A DNA stretch of 64,000 nucleotides from Aspidiotus rigidus. Taxonomy: Eukaryota > Arthropoda > Insecta > Hemiptera > Diaspididae. Both the position numbers and the translations under genes were made by a program. How positions within the stretch are numbered: position 1 is the stretch's first letter; each line of letters begins with the position of its first letter. The DNA lies in contig JAVHKY010000054.1 of assembly GCA_035079385.1 (NCBI GenBank), forward strand, positions 3,325,501 to 3,389,500. Reading direction: 5' to 3'. The notes beneath the pieces are model-generated. The model was not told the origin of the DNA. It saw only the letters and a program-made list of their open reading frames with translations, and searched no databases. Below are positions 48,340 to 59,992 of this stretch, in pieces.

Positions 48340-51083
48340 ATGTCGAAATTTACTTGCATAAATTGTCAAGTTGCGTTTCAAACTACTGAAATGCAACGTC
48401 TTCATTACAAAACGGACTGGCATCGTTATAATCTCAAGAGAAGAATAGCTGAGTTACCTCCTGTTACATCTGAAGAATTTCAAAGGCGTGTTTTGCTTAT
48501 ACAACGCGAAAACGAAGATCGGTCAAAAGAAAAAAGTTACATCTATTGTACCGTTTGCAAAAAGTCGTTCGCTTCGAACCATTCGTTTCAGAATCACTTG
48601 TCTTCGAAAAAACACATAGATTTGTCGAAAAATGCAGGAAACGATGATGTTGCTCGACCATCCTTGAAAAATATGAAATCCGAAGGCTCTGCGCTGGGTC
48701 CGACGAATGATAGACCTGCAGACGATGAAGAATCTTCGATAGAAACTGCATCCTCGGCAACTGAAGAGATCGATTCTGACGAGTGGAACGAACTGATAAG
48801 CGAAGATAATCCAATTTTAAATAATGATTGTCTCTTCTGTACTCACCATAGTGCTTCGCTAGCTAAAAACGTGAAGCATATGTCGATAGATCATTCATTT
48901 TTCATTCCGCATATTGAGTACCTGACAGATTTAAAAGGTTTACTCCTATATCTTGGGGAGAAGATATGTCAAGGTCACATGTGCATCTGGTGCAATGAGA
49001 AGAAATCTTCCTTCAATACCATAGAAGCCGTTAGAAGTCACATGATCGATAAAGGCCATATTAAAATCCCCACCGATACCGAAAATTCATTGGAATATTT
49101 GGATTTCTATAATTTTGATTTGGGAAGTGAAGAAGAAGATGATGATGACGATGAAATTACTAGCAGCGTAAATGGAGATTCACTCGAAACGAGAGCTTAT
49201 CAAAAACCAAATAGTTCTGAAGAGAAAGATGCTGTCACGATGGTATTGCCCTCTGGTGATGTCATATGCCACAGATCACTATTACGATACTTCAAGTTAG
49301 TATTGATTTGTTGATAGAAAACAGTTAACTTATTATTTCTAATTTTTTCGAATTTTATAGGCAAAATCCAGTTGTAACTCAAAAGAAATTAGTTCCTCAC
49401 GCTAGAGAATCTAAGGTATCGAAACTAATCAAATTTTATCGTGATCTTGGTTGGAATCCGACACAAAAAGAAATTGTCAAGAAGTGAGTATTTTTAGATT
49501 TCTAATTTTCATCTGTTCAAATGAAAAGATTAGCCCAAAAATGATACATGAACATGAAGATTGAATCACATGGGCAAGTCAGTCGTACAAAATACCCCAA
49601 TCCTATTCACCGAGAAGAAATCCATTCAAGTTTCATTGATTAAAATATGCCTCTGATAAGCTTGCTCCCAGTAACTCGCTGCAAGTGGTGGTATTTAATC
49701 TTCAAAAAACTGTGCACAACGTTCTACAGTAGTGATATACGGTGAATTTTTTGTTTCTCAATAATGAAGAAATATCAAATTAACTTGAAGATAAAATATG
49801 TTTTATTTTAAAGTAACATTTTGGTCTAGTTTAAAATTTTACTCCTAATTAATGAAATTTTGGTGATACACTATGATATTTTTAAATCAAAGATAAATAT
49901 TATGGCAGGTTGCGGGTTTTTAATCATTTGAAAAATATATGTGACCGAGGATGAGAAAAGGGACCTTAGTGGGCAAAAAATCAATCTTCCTACATGATAG
50001 TTCTTTACATAAGTTTTCACGCTCTTTGTGTAATCAGGTAAAATCAATTTTTTTACCCTCCTAGGTCCTTTTTCTCATCCTCGGTCACATATACGTTTTC
50101 TGCCATCTTTCAAACTTCGGTTAAAGAAATGGATGAAAAAAAAAACTTTAAAAATTCATATTACAATTAATGGAGAATTCGAGGTTACCAAAAGTTATAT
50201 ACGTAATTGCTTTTTCCACTGGCTTTATTGAATACAAATCTATAGTCTTAGTATTATAATGATTATTGAAAAGTTTTTGAATTTAGAGGTTTTTCTCAAT
50301 ATTCATAAAACACCAACACTCGTAATCAAGAGCTAAATTTCAATTCTTCTTCTCTTCGTGAACTTGATTTTAGAATCACCTGCGTTTGGAAAAATTTAGC
50401 GTAAAAATTTTTTATATGGAAGAGAGAAAATTATGTTGAAAACATGCCTCAGTCTATTTAATATCTTTAAAATATTGATACGCATACTGACGAATTACAC
50501 AATATCTCGAACTCGAAAGAGTGATTCGTCTATTCTGATATCAAAGTTTATATCGATTCATCTATTTTAGAAGTTTCAATTGTTAATCTCTCCCATCCTA
50601 CCTTTCCAAAAGTTAATTTAACTTTTGATACTGACTTTCATCGATCGAGAGGTGTAAATTTCGTACGTAGCAAGTAACCATTTTGCTCACATCGATTTTG
50701 GATGGAGGATTCTTGTGAATGGAGAAAATTAATTGTGGTCAAAGCCGCCTTCTCTTCTTTTATTTACCTGCTCGAATCAATCTACTAACCACCTTACTTC
50801 ATTCAACCAATATTGAAACATCTGTTTGGCATACTGGATTATATTTTACATCGTAGGCCTATTCCGTTTTTCAAATCATGCCCTCCTTCATTAGTAGTAC
50901 TTATTGTAAATTTATGTACCTGAATTCAAACTTGCCTTCGTATTTTTAATATTCATTTTTCATTCTTACAGGAAATTGAAAGACATAAAATACATCAATT
51001 TCATCCAGTCCAAATTCGAAACAAAGTTGAAAATTAAAGCTAATAAATTACAGAAACATTTTCGACCTCAAGTTGATTTTTAA
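48340..51083 (+). CDS. ZNF622: ZNF622 / Rei1 homologue, 60S ribosomal subunit maturation factor
   Basis: Three exons, 48340-49295, 49361-49483 and 50972-51083, give 396 aa with matching phases. Cytoplasmic Rei1 acts late in 60S maturation with the export factor it helps recycle. Two U1-type C2H2 fingers open the protein (FTCINCQVAFQTTEMQRLHY; YIYCTVCKKSFASNHSFQNH), followed by an acidic linker, then two more fingers (CLFCTHHS...HMSIDH; CIWCNEKKSS...HMIDKGH). The family block YLDFYNFDLGSEEEDDDDD follows, then MVLPSGDVICHRSLLRYFK, and the conserved C-terminus with LGWNPTQKE. The ATG is the first after an in-frame acceptor (CGTTATAG at about 48331), so a 5' untranslated exon lies upstream. Intron 2 (1,488 nt) carries a MITE. 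Confidence 0.95.
49938..50093. mobile_element. MITE in ZNF622 intron 2, TIR TATGTGACCGAGGATGAGAA
   Basis: About 155 bp with inverted ends of roughly 29 bp (TATGTGACCGAGGATGAGAA then AAGGGACC at left; near-identical in inverse at right). Both ends extend to TATA, consistent with a TA target. No coding capacity. Confidence 0.7.
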
Positions 51084-51876
51084 ATCCGAAATAATTACTT
51101 ATTATATTGTTCATTTTATTATTTTTTTTTCTTTCTCCATTTGAAATATAATGATTTGGTAGACTAACTTGGCGTTTGTCATTCCGTCTTTTACATCTAC
51201 AGCATAGTAAAATAAAGATAAAATCCTCGATATGGGTACCAACAATACTTAGAATAGAATTCATTTTGTTGGTATCATGAGACCTCGTTCTGCTTCGCTC
51301 GTCCTCTGACAAAGTGAAGAGAAAAAATTGAGGGTGGTGCAGAGGTGTGTCGTCTGAGATTTAAAATTGAAATTTCTCCGTGATAATCAAGATAATAAAT
51401 GAAAGGTTAGGGTGTAAGTCGATAAAATTTTGAATAGTCTACCACGCTGCTAGCAACTAGTGAAGAGGTCTTGTTACCATGGAGACTACTACTCTAGTAT
51501 CCAGCCACTATCTTAGCGCGTAATTTTCCTTCAACAACGTCTAAACCATTGCATTATAGTTGTTAAGGCAACCACGATAGATCGGTGCTTATTTTGCGTA
51601 AACTTTGTATTGATATTTTTTTGGTTTCAAGAAAGTTCTGATACATTGAGGTAAGTGTTAATCGTTGAATTATACCGTATTGTTCGACACGTTCGTTTTA
51701 TACATGTCAAACAGACAACAGAGACGAACTTTTTCACCTAAGGGTGGAGCCTAGGCCTACTAAGAATGCTGTCAGTCTCCTACAGCTGACATTCAATTGG
51801 CGCGATTTTCTTCGTTTTTTACGAACTTCGCAGTTGCAAAAATTATGTACGTTTTCTTGCAGAAATATTATTTAGA

Positions 51877-52770
51877 ATGGTTGACCACGTAGAAATTATT
51901 ACTCCAATTTCCGAAGAATATTTCGAAGAAGTGATACAGCATTTGAGGAACAATTTTTTTGCGGACGAACCTTTAAATAAGGCTGTAAAACTTTGCGACC
52001 AAGGCGAAAAACACGATGACCTGGAAGAACACAGTTTACAGACCTTAAAAGACAAGTTTTCCATCATGGCTTTGGACACGAATACGAGAAAAGTAATTAT
52101 TATTCCAGTCTAAAGAAACTTAGCTTCGAATTCACGTTCAGCATATGAACTAACTGAACTGTTAAAAATACATTTCAGCCTTTCAGTTTAATTGACAAAG
52201 TCTTATAAGATATTATTTCTCATAATATAGTTCGTCTCTTATTTAGATCATAGGTGTTGCTCTGAATGGCGTACAAAAACCAGACGACCTGATATTGGAG
52301 AAAGAGAAACTAATACGAGCTAAGGATCAAAAGTACAAAAATATTTTCACATTTCTGTATGGAATCAATCAAGACCTCGATTTATTTGCGAAATACCGTG
52401 TCGATAGTATTTTTGAATGCCGAATATTGTCTGTGGATCAAAATTACAGAGGTCAAGGTTTGGCAAAACGACTCCTTGAAAAAAGTTTAGAAATAGCTAA
52501 ACATTTCGGATATAAGGTAAAATAGAAGATTATCGTCCTTCAAAGGTAAAATAAAGTTTTCCTCCGATTATTTTATTAGAAAATGAAATTTTTCAGTTGT
52601 TCAAGCAAGATGCTACCAGTTTCTACACTCAGAAGATAGCTGACAACATGGGATTTGTAACCGTATTTGAGCTGCGATATAAAGCATACCGTGGAGATGA
52701 TGGCGAACCAATTTTTAAAACTTCTGAGCCCCATAAATTCCTCAAAGTTATGATCAAATTTCTCGAATGA
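51877..52770 (+). CDS. Arylalkylamine/dopamine N-acetyltransferase-like (GNAT)
   Basis: Three exons, 51877-52092, 52247-52516 and 52597-52770, all phase 0, give 219 aa, the usual size. The family transfers acetyl from acetyl-CoA to arylalkylamines such as dopamine, octopamine and serotonin, serving cuticle sclerotisation and amine inactivation. The start ITPISEEYFEEVIQHLRNNF with DEPLNKA is the conserved N-terminal block. The acetyl-CoA pyrophosphate loop is YRGQGLAKRLLEKS (about residues 138-151), after ILSVDQN. The C-terminal FYTQKIADNMGF and PHKFLKVMIK also fit. Insects have many paralogues, so the substrate cannot be read from sequence. It converges on the V-ATPase D gene. Confidence 0.92.
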
Positions 52771-53359
52771 TCTCCTTACCATTTATATTTACCATTATTC
52801 GTGACAATAATTAATGATAATCCTTCTTTTCGCTTACCATAATAATCATCGACCATCATCATTCGCATGAAGAGTGAGAAAAGGGCGAACGATGTTTTAT
52901 TGACAATAATATTTTTTATTATCAAAAACAAATTACATAATATGAAGAATTATACCACTTAATTATAAGTACACTATGTATGCCTTCTTAACATTGAAAT
53001 AAATCGTATAAATTGCTTCTGGCTCCGAAAAACAGTTTATTACAAGGTAGATGCGGAAAGGTCTACGGGGACAAATTTATGAATGAACACTTTTTCAAAT
53101 ACGTACACATTACGAAAAATTATAGAAAGTGAATGAAGCGATCTTCTCGAATGGGTTTGGACTTGAAACGAAGTGTAATGCAATAAAAACTTTTACAGTT
53201 AAGCCACAATACAAACGAACAAGATTAAAAGGAAAATAGCTCACGACATTTATAATTATACTATTTTAAGATAAATTGGGCGCGTGAATAAAGTATGAAT
53301 GATTCACCTACGCCGGTAACCGTATGGAATTCTAACATGAAAAATCTACTCAGTTGACA

Positions 53360-54916
53360 TTAAAACAACACATCGTCGTCTCCTTCATCCAGCAAATTAC
53401 TTGCTTCTTGCTCTTCTAGGTCTCCTTGCTCTTTAACGCGAATTAAACGAGCTGCCTCTGCTTTATTTCTCGCAATGCGCTTCTTATCTTGTATCTTCTT
53501 CAGCCTATATAAAAACTCATCATTAAAACTTTTTTCAACGGAATTTCGTAAAATTATCATCCTTAGAGCATACCTGTAGAATTCTTCACGTTCTAATTCA
53601 TCTAATTCAGAAATAATATAGGCCAGCGTACGTTCAATCCTTGGAATGATAACTACAAAAAGAAATAATTGGTAGAATCTTTGGAACAATTCAAAAGATA
53701 AATTCATTTTCTCAATACATGATGATGAAGGGCGATTTCATCCTTGTTTAACGATCCTTAGCATCATTTTTTGAAAATCTTCCTGATACAGGAGATTCAA
53801 GTGAGAATATGCTACTCGTACTCATGCGATAACTCACTTTGTCCGTAAAATTTCGCTTCTGTTTAGCAACTTCTCACTTCAGCTCCCATTGTATAGAAAT
53901 GTACTATTAGGATAAAAAATTAAAACTTACCATGCTCAATGGCATTTACACGTCGATTCGTTATTTTGATAACCTCATCTAAAGTGACAAAAGAGGTCTG
54001 TAGAGACGCTAGCTCGACAAGTAATTTTATAGCTGTTTGGTAGTTTTTCTTCAGTTTCGCCAGCTGCTGACCTCCTCGGGCTAAACCAGCTAATTCGTAC
54101 GTATCAGTACCGTCTTGGTAACTTTCGAATACAGGCAGTGTGACACCTACAAGACAGAGAAGAGTTGAATGAACTTATATCACACTAGGACCTCGAGATA
54201 AGTCATGAGTAAAAAAATTCGAACCAGCAACGTTATCCTTCTTCGTGCGGATTTTAATCTGCGCTTTGGTGACGTTTTGCAAAACGACTTGATTAAAATC
54301 GCCAGTAGTAAACTTAGCTTCGGCTAAGGAAAACGCAGCTTCCTTCATAACGTCTCCCATCAATGTTTTTGTCTGTAATTAATCGGTAGTATATGAAAAA
54401 CAGGTTCATCCGTTCAAAGTAAAGAACGAAATACTCGAGGTGATGACTTACTTGTACGATTTTACCGAGAATCATTCTAAATCTCATCTGTAAAGCATCT
54501 GCTTTTTTCTTCAATAGACTGTGTCCATTTTGTGCACCTTTAAGTCGACTTTTCATAAAAGTCTGGGCCCTACAAACAACAAATAATGTAAGTTTACATA
54601 TAGAATAATAATAAACCGAGTCTGGTATGATTATTAATTCGATAATCGCAGACAATATCTCATTGTACTGATTTGTTCTCATGGAAAGAATATCCCAATT
54701 GTATCATTATCATTCATAGAATTTGAAGGATAATGATCAAAAATATATTACTCATGATTTAGAGGTTTTTTGATCTTGATTCAAATTTAAAGTAGATTAA
54801 AACAGGAAGGTCTTTTGAAAAAACTTTGATCGAGTCTCAGACACGCCCAGCATAATTATTCGAAATACATACCCTCGAGAAGGGAAGATAGCTAATCTAT
54901 CTTTTCCACCTGACAT
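53360..54916 (-). CDS. V-type proton ATPase subunit D
   Basis: Six exons: 54916-54873, 54569-54452, 54372-54225, 54146-53931, 53652-53574 and 53504-53360, total 249 aa with all phases consistent. Subunit D forms the central rotor stalk of the V1 sector with subunit F, coupling ATP hydrolysis to proton pumping in endomembranes and midgut or Malpighian apical membranes. Diagnostic stretches are [67 protein letters not shown] and [20 protein letters not shown], with an acidic end GDDDVLF. The long N- and C-terminal helices of the stalk are intact. Confidence 0.96.
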
Positions 54917-55759
54917 CTTGAGTTCTTGATGCTAAACCGGTAACCTCGGCCGAAGCAAAAGGTGTGAATTGAGCTAGAAAAATGGAATGTAACTACGATA
55001 TGAGAAACATAACCATCAAAACTTGAACTCCAGCAACTAAGCTACAGAATATTGAATAATGAAGTCGATAAGGCTAAACAGATGAAGGCGAAGTACTTAC
55101 AGAGGTAATATAAATTTCGAGTTATTAGAGTTTTCGCGTACACTCATTTCAGCTTAGAGTTTTGTTTGACATATTCTTCACTAGAGAGCGCTAGCATACA
55201 CAGTTTCCAGGAGCGAAAAAGTTTTTTCACGGTTTTTTTATTATTGATGTGAATAAAATTTCATATTTACTTTGAGCTATGAGAATTTTTGAGACTGATA
55301 GGATTATAAATTTAATTTCCTAATGAAATATGAAAACAAAAGAGAAAGTAAAAGCTAGGTATTTTTAAAAAAATTAATAATATCGAATTTACCGTGAGAT
55401 GCAAGTCCTACTAATTGCTAAGTTTATTCAAATATTTCATCAGCTAATCAAAAATGTTGCCAAGATTTTTTTCGTTACTTGACCTAATCAAAAATGGTTT
55501 CAGTCAGTCTTGTATGTATAGTCCGTGTGAATTCAACACTAATTTCAAATGAAAATACGCTTATGTTAACGAACGGTCCACTTATTATCATTTTCCTCAA
55601 TTAATCTCTGTTGTGTATCGATCGAAACGACTACTAAATTAGGTTTTCTTTCTCTACTTCTTTATCTATTGAGCTCCCAAAAGTTAGTAAAATTTTCGCT
55701 TATCATTATAATAAACGCATTTGAGATTGTTGCGTTCGGGCTAACGATTTGAGGAGAAA

Positions 55760-56743
55760 ATGCTGCATTACCCATTATTTTTGATCGTAGGTCTTATAAC
55801 TATTCATGGTACGTAAATTCAGTGAACAAGTTCACCTTATACATGCACGAATAAACGATGCTGAACTTTCTTCAAAAATAATGTTTTCAGGTCAGTCGAC
55901 GACAATACTGTCGAATATAAATATTAATAATTATTCATTGAGCACTTTCTCTGTGAGCGAGACGTTACCGATGACGAAAAGCGCAAATCAGATTGTTAGC
56001 GTCGAAAATTGTATCGAATTTAATTGAAGATTTTTCCGCTGTTCACGATTTTTCCTTTGCATATAGGCTTTTGAAAAAATTCAGGAAAAACATGACATTT
56101 TGTTCACGAAAATTATTGAAGCTTTTGCGGAAAACGATAAAAAGAAGAAAAAATTCCTGTGTCAACCGTACAAAAAATTACCCGAAATTGGGAATTGCTA
56201 TTTGGAAACTTATGGTACATTCTTAACTCATTGTTGTTCCATTAATCATGTAAGTATCAATGCAGCATTATTTTGCAATCGATTAAGTACGAAGTCAACC
56301 TTTCATTAATTTAGGGCGAATTTCTCCTTGTTCTATATCATGTATCCTTTGAGTTCACAAACTAAGTTATATCAAATTTTCAACGATTCTACGCTCGACT
56401 GCTTTGCAAGGGCATTTATGAAGAGAGGACAGTATACACCTATAATTATAAGTACCTGGAATACCGAAAACCGAAATTCGGTCGCATATTTTATTCATAA
56501 GTCAAGAGCTCGGATTTCGATTTTTCAGAAATTACAAATAAAATTCAATTCTAGGCTTCCTCTTTCTTATGTTCATACCGGTATAAAAGATTCATTTTTT
56601 TCTGGTTTGTCTTACAGTATGAAAATTTCGGAAAATTCAAAAATTTTTTCCATCGAATTTGCGCTGTTGATTGGTTGAAGACCGAGGATATTTGGGGGCG
56701 CATTGAAGAAATTTGTAATACCAATGATGAGTTGAAAATATGA
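55760..56743 (+). CDS. Small secreted six-cysteine protein, unrecognised
   Basis: Four exons join in phase: 55760-55808 (ATG to CATG|GTACGT), 55891-55994 (end uncertain; an alternative donor TCT|GTGAGC at about 55951 is also in phase), 56067-56249 (CATATAG| to CAT|GTAAGT) and 56618-56743 (TTACAG| to TGA), about 153 aa. Exon 1 is a clean signal peptide, MLHYPLFLIVGLITIHG. The body is helical and charged with six cysteines spaced C-x11-C-x11-CC-x18-C-x17-C, including FLCQPYKKLPEIGNCYLETY and CCSINHYENFGKF. An AATAAA lies near 56810. The even Cys count fits disulphides in an extracellular protein. I do not recognise the family. No experimental support. Confidence 0.6.
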
Positions 56744-56829
56744 CTGAGTAATTTCAAGACTTATTCTTTCCATTGCGTACAATCGAATTTTTTGGGATAT
56801 TGAGTATCAATAATAAATTTTGCGGATTT

Positions 56830-58070
56830 GTACAAACGAGTGGATGGAGGACTGGAGAGAAGAACGATCACTTATCCGATAAAAAATGTTTACTGCTTGG
56901 TGTCTATTGGAATATTTCCTTAACAGTTTCAGTAACTTCTCCCTTTTTTTTTTTTCTAATTGCACCCCCCCTTTGAATTTAACATTCAGGCTAGATAATT
57001 AATCTCTTCAAATTAATGATCAAACTATAGGTATAACTATAAAATAAATAAATTTAATAATCTTTTAGACATTATGAGAAACTCACAACCTGCAGAATAT
57101 AAATACAAGTACCTATTACAGTCTTTCATTTCACTTCTATTACAGTAAAAATACATGAAAAGGTATTAAATAATAATTCCTCTTTTTCGAATTGATGATA
57201 CATGCCTGCTCCAATTTTCTCCTTTGTAATAGTTCGAAAGAAATAAATGGCTTTCATTAATAGCAATGCATGTCATTGTATATTTTCTGTTTGGGATTTG
57301 TGAAATTATACAGAATGGAGAACTATCAAAATCTTTACAATATAAACTTTACTACAGTTTTCTCCATCTAGGCCTAGTGGCCTACTTCAAGAACTTCAAC
57401 CATCAAATTTTTTTCAAGCTGCGCGTATTCCATATTTAACAAACAGATTCGAAGTGTTTTTACCGTCTAAAATCTGTCTTTCAATTTTCTCACAAGGTTT
57501 GAGTCAAGTTATCACAATTTTGTACTTTCATCACCTCTGTACCGCCTCTAACACTCAGAAAGATATCTTCCAAGATTTACCAAATTCTATGAACTGATCT
57601 ATAAATACTGTAATCTGTCCTCCTGCGTGAATGATTGATCCAATAAATGCTAACACTTTCTATATATTCGTTGCAGGATCAAAACTTCTGTTCATCTGTA
57701 TGTATATAAGTTATTAACACTTGAATCTAATTACTCTGTCTAAAAACAGATATGGGGCCTCAAGAAGCTCTTTAGTCTTGAAAAGAAATTTGAAATTTAT
57801 GACCATGGTATAGTCTTTTAAGAAGCCTCACCAAGATTTTCTTGTTTGCAGCCTAAGCCTATGATATATAATTTATCTGAGAAATTTGTCACTACCAAAT
57901 CTTCTTTCAAGGAATGGATAAACAAATTGTCTATATCTTATATAATTAGAAAATAAATCACTACATTTAAATCTTGAATATATAATCAGAATTGATTTCT
58001 ACATTACCGGTATTAGTAAATTGTAATAGGCCTACTTCCTCAAAAGTCACACTTTTCATTTCCGGTACCA
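56830..58070. other. Intergenic, no gene seen
   Basis: AT-rich sequence after the six-Cys gene. No family-like frames or clear repeats seen. Confidence 0.4.
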
Positions 58071-58071
58071 T

Positions 58072-58406
58072 CAGGGCTTGCACAATAACAGTATTTTTCG
58101 GTCAATTGTTATAACCAAAATGAAAATATTGATCTTGACCAATTGGCCGTAACCGTTATGATAAACAATCTTGACCAATTAACGGTTAACCGTTATTTTT
58201 TCTGTTATAACAGTTACTTGACCGAAGATTACAGGGATTCTAACAACACCAACCGAAAATTTTAGGGATTCTAACCGAAACATTTTTCAAAATTTAACAA
58301 TTACCTATTGGTCAAAATAAGTTTGACCGATAAACAATAACCAAAAAAATTGTAAGATCATTCTTTTGACCGTTAACCACTTGAAAAAAATTGGTTCTAA
58401 GCCCTA
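58072..58406. mobile_element. hAT-like MITE, TIR CAGGGCTT
   Basis: 335 bp bounded by CAGGGCTT and AAGCCCTA, with repeated TTGACC...AACCGTTAT words in both orientations inside. The flanking 8-mers GGTACCAT (left) and GGTAGCAC (right) agree at six of eight bases, as expected for an old 8-bp hAT target duplication. A lone terminus of the same type, CAGGGCTTGCAAC, occurs at 8448. Confidence 0.55.
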
Positions 58407-58609
58407 GGTAGCACTGTATACATGCGGCCTGTCTCTCCCCCATTTTAACACTGAACATAGTGTCAAATGTAGGGACTCCCTGTAGCTAGTGCAACTTGTT
58501 ATGATGAGAAACTTGTCTGCTTGCATGCGTATCTGAATACCTATTTCTCTTGATTGCGGCATTTATGATGTTTCAAATAGAACTTGGCAATATTTTTCAA
58601 AATGTGAAC

Positions 58610-59071
58610 CACGGTATAAGATGAAGAGGTAGTGACACGAACGTATTCTGACTGTGGTAAACGCTGTCCGTGATTTTGAAGTAGTTCTGAACATCCCGAG
58701 CGCAGCGCTCGTGATGAAAGTGATGGGTAATGTACAGAGTCTTATGGGAACGCCGCTACTTTCAAAAATTTATTGCAGGATCAGGAATCAGCCGATGCAT
58801 TTCATATTTGGCATAAAAATACCATTTAATCTACTCTATAAAATTTTGAAAGAATCACCCTTCTAAGTAAATTCTTGGATTTTTTATAATCCTTGGAAAT
58901 TTCATCAATACTAGGGTACCAACGGTAACGTCTCGGCGCAGGTGGGGTGTAGAAGGAACAGGGAAACAGGCCGAGTGTTCGCTGCAAACCTAGCGGAAGT
59001 TTGTACGTACAACTTCAAAACTGCGGACACAATTTTAGCGTTGTGTCATTACCTCTTCATCTTATACCGTG
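58610..59071. mobile_element. hAT-like MITE with exact 8-bp target duplication
   Basis: 462-bp element with about 29-bp inverted ends (CACGGTATAAGATGAAGAGG then TA(A/G)TGACAC), flanked on both sides by ATGTGAAC (58602-58609 and 59072-59079). The 8-bp duplication and CA start point to the hAT superfamily. The interior has no transposase frame; the 70-codon plus frame inside is not a known protein. Confidence 0.85.
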
Positions 59072-59527
59072 ATGTGAACCATAGCCATAAATCCTAGAAG
59101 TCAATCAAGAGCGATATACAAATACAACAATTAACAATTTTCACTCGGGATAAGTTTTCAATTGGTTATTACCACCAATTTTTTGTCGGGAAGATACCTT
59201 CACAAAATATAACCTCTGCCGAGAAAAATCGCTAGCGCGATGTAACTGTTTCAATTTGTATGATCTATTCATCATACCGCTCATAATACTCTCTCCTAGC
59301 AAGATCCATCGGACTCGCCAAAAAATCTGTGAGCATATACTGAAAGCGCGCAGGAAGTTCAAAAACCTATTTTGAAAATCATCTATTGCTCACGGGTGCC
59401 CTTTTGACAGATAACTCTTCAAATGTATCTTCTAAGTAATGAAAGAAATATCGTTTCTTCCTGATCGTTGTTTTGGATATACGACAATCTTTGACAAGAC
59501 GACAATTCATCTTGCTTATGCGGTTAT

Positions 59528-59655
59528 CTGCCGTACAAAATAGAATGGACGTATCTGCATACTCACAATCTGCAGAAAAGAGATCCTTCAAGGCGTCAAC
59601 ACTAGGAACAATACCCTTTTTTGCTGATCGTCAATATGCAGATACGTCCATTCTT
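59528..59655. mobile_element. Second copy of the CTGCCGTACAA MITE
   Basis: The left end CTGCCGTACAAAATAGAATG and right end GCAGATACGTCCATTCT match the element at 20967-21098; the last bases of the right terminus are lost. The middle shares only short words with the first copy. Confidence 0.65.
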
Positions 59656-59732
59656 ATGCGCAACATTTTTTTGTTTGTGCAGCAGCCAGCAGCAACGAAG
59701 AGAGAAGCTTGAAGTAATAAGCAGTTCTCAGT

Positions 59733-59783
59733 TATTCGATGTTGAGTATCCATCGAAAGTATCGATACTCAACATCGATAAAT
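59733..59783. repeat. Short inverted repeat
   Basis: TCGATGTTGAGTATC and GATACTCAACATCGA form 15-bp arms around an 11-nt spacer that also holds ATCGAAAGTATCGAT. It lies about 210 bp upstream of the RBM48 start codon. Confidence 0.7.
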
Positions 59784-59992
59784 TGATAATAAGAAAATAA
59801 CGAAGTTGGAAAATTTTGATTAGAAAAAATGGAATAAAATAATTATACCTATGGATTTTTCGACTATAAATCTTTGTCACAGTCTAGATTTGAAATTGGA
59901 AATTTTATAGATAGGTAATGAAGATGAAAAATACGAATGCGATAACTGCAGGGTAAAGGTTAGAAAGTAGGAGCTGATCTTATACATTTGAA

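Noticed and set aside
56315..56678. Plus-strand 116-codon frame as part of the six-Cys gene
   Set aside because: Joining it to the preceding exon gives a stop after 16 codons or breaks frame; skipping to the 56618 acceptor keeps phase and adds cysteines.
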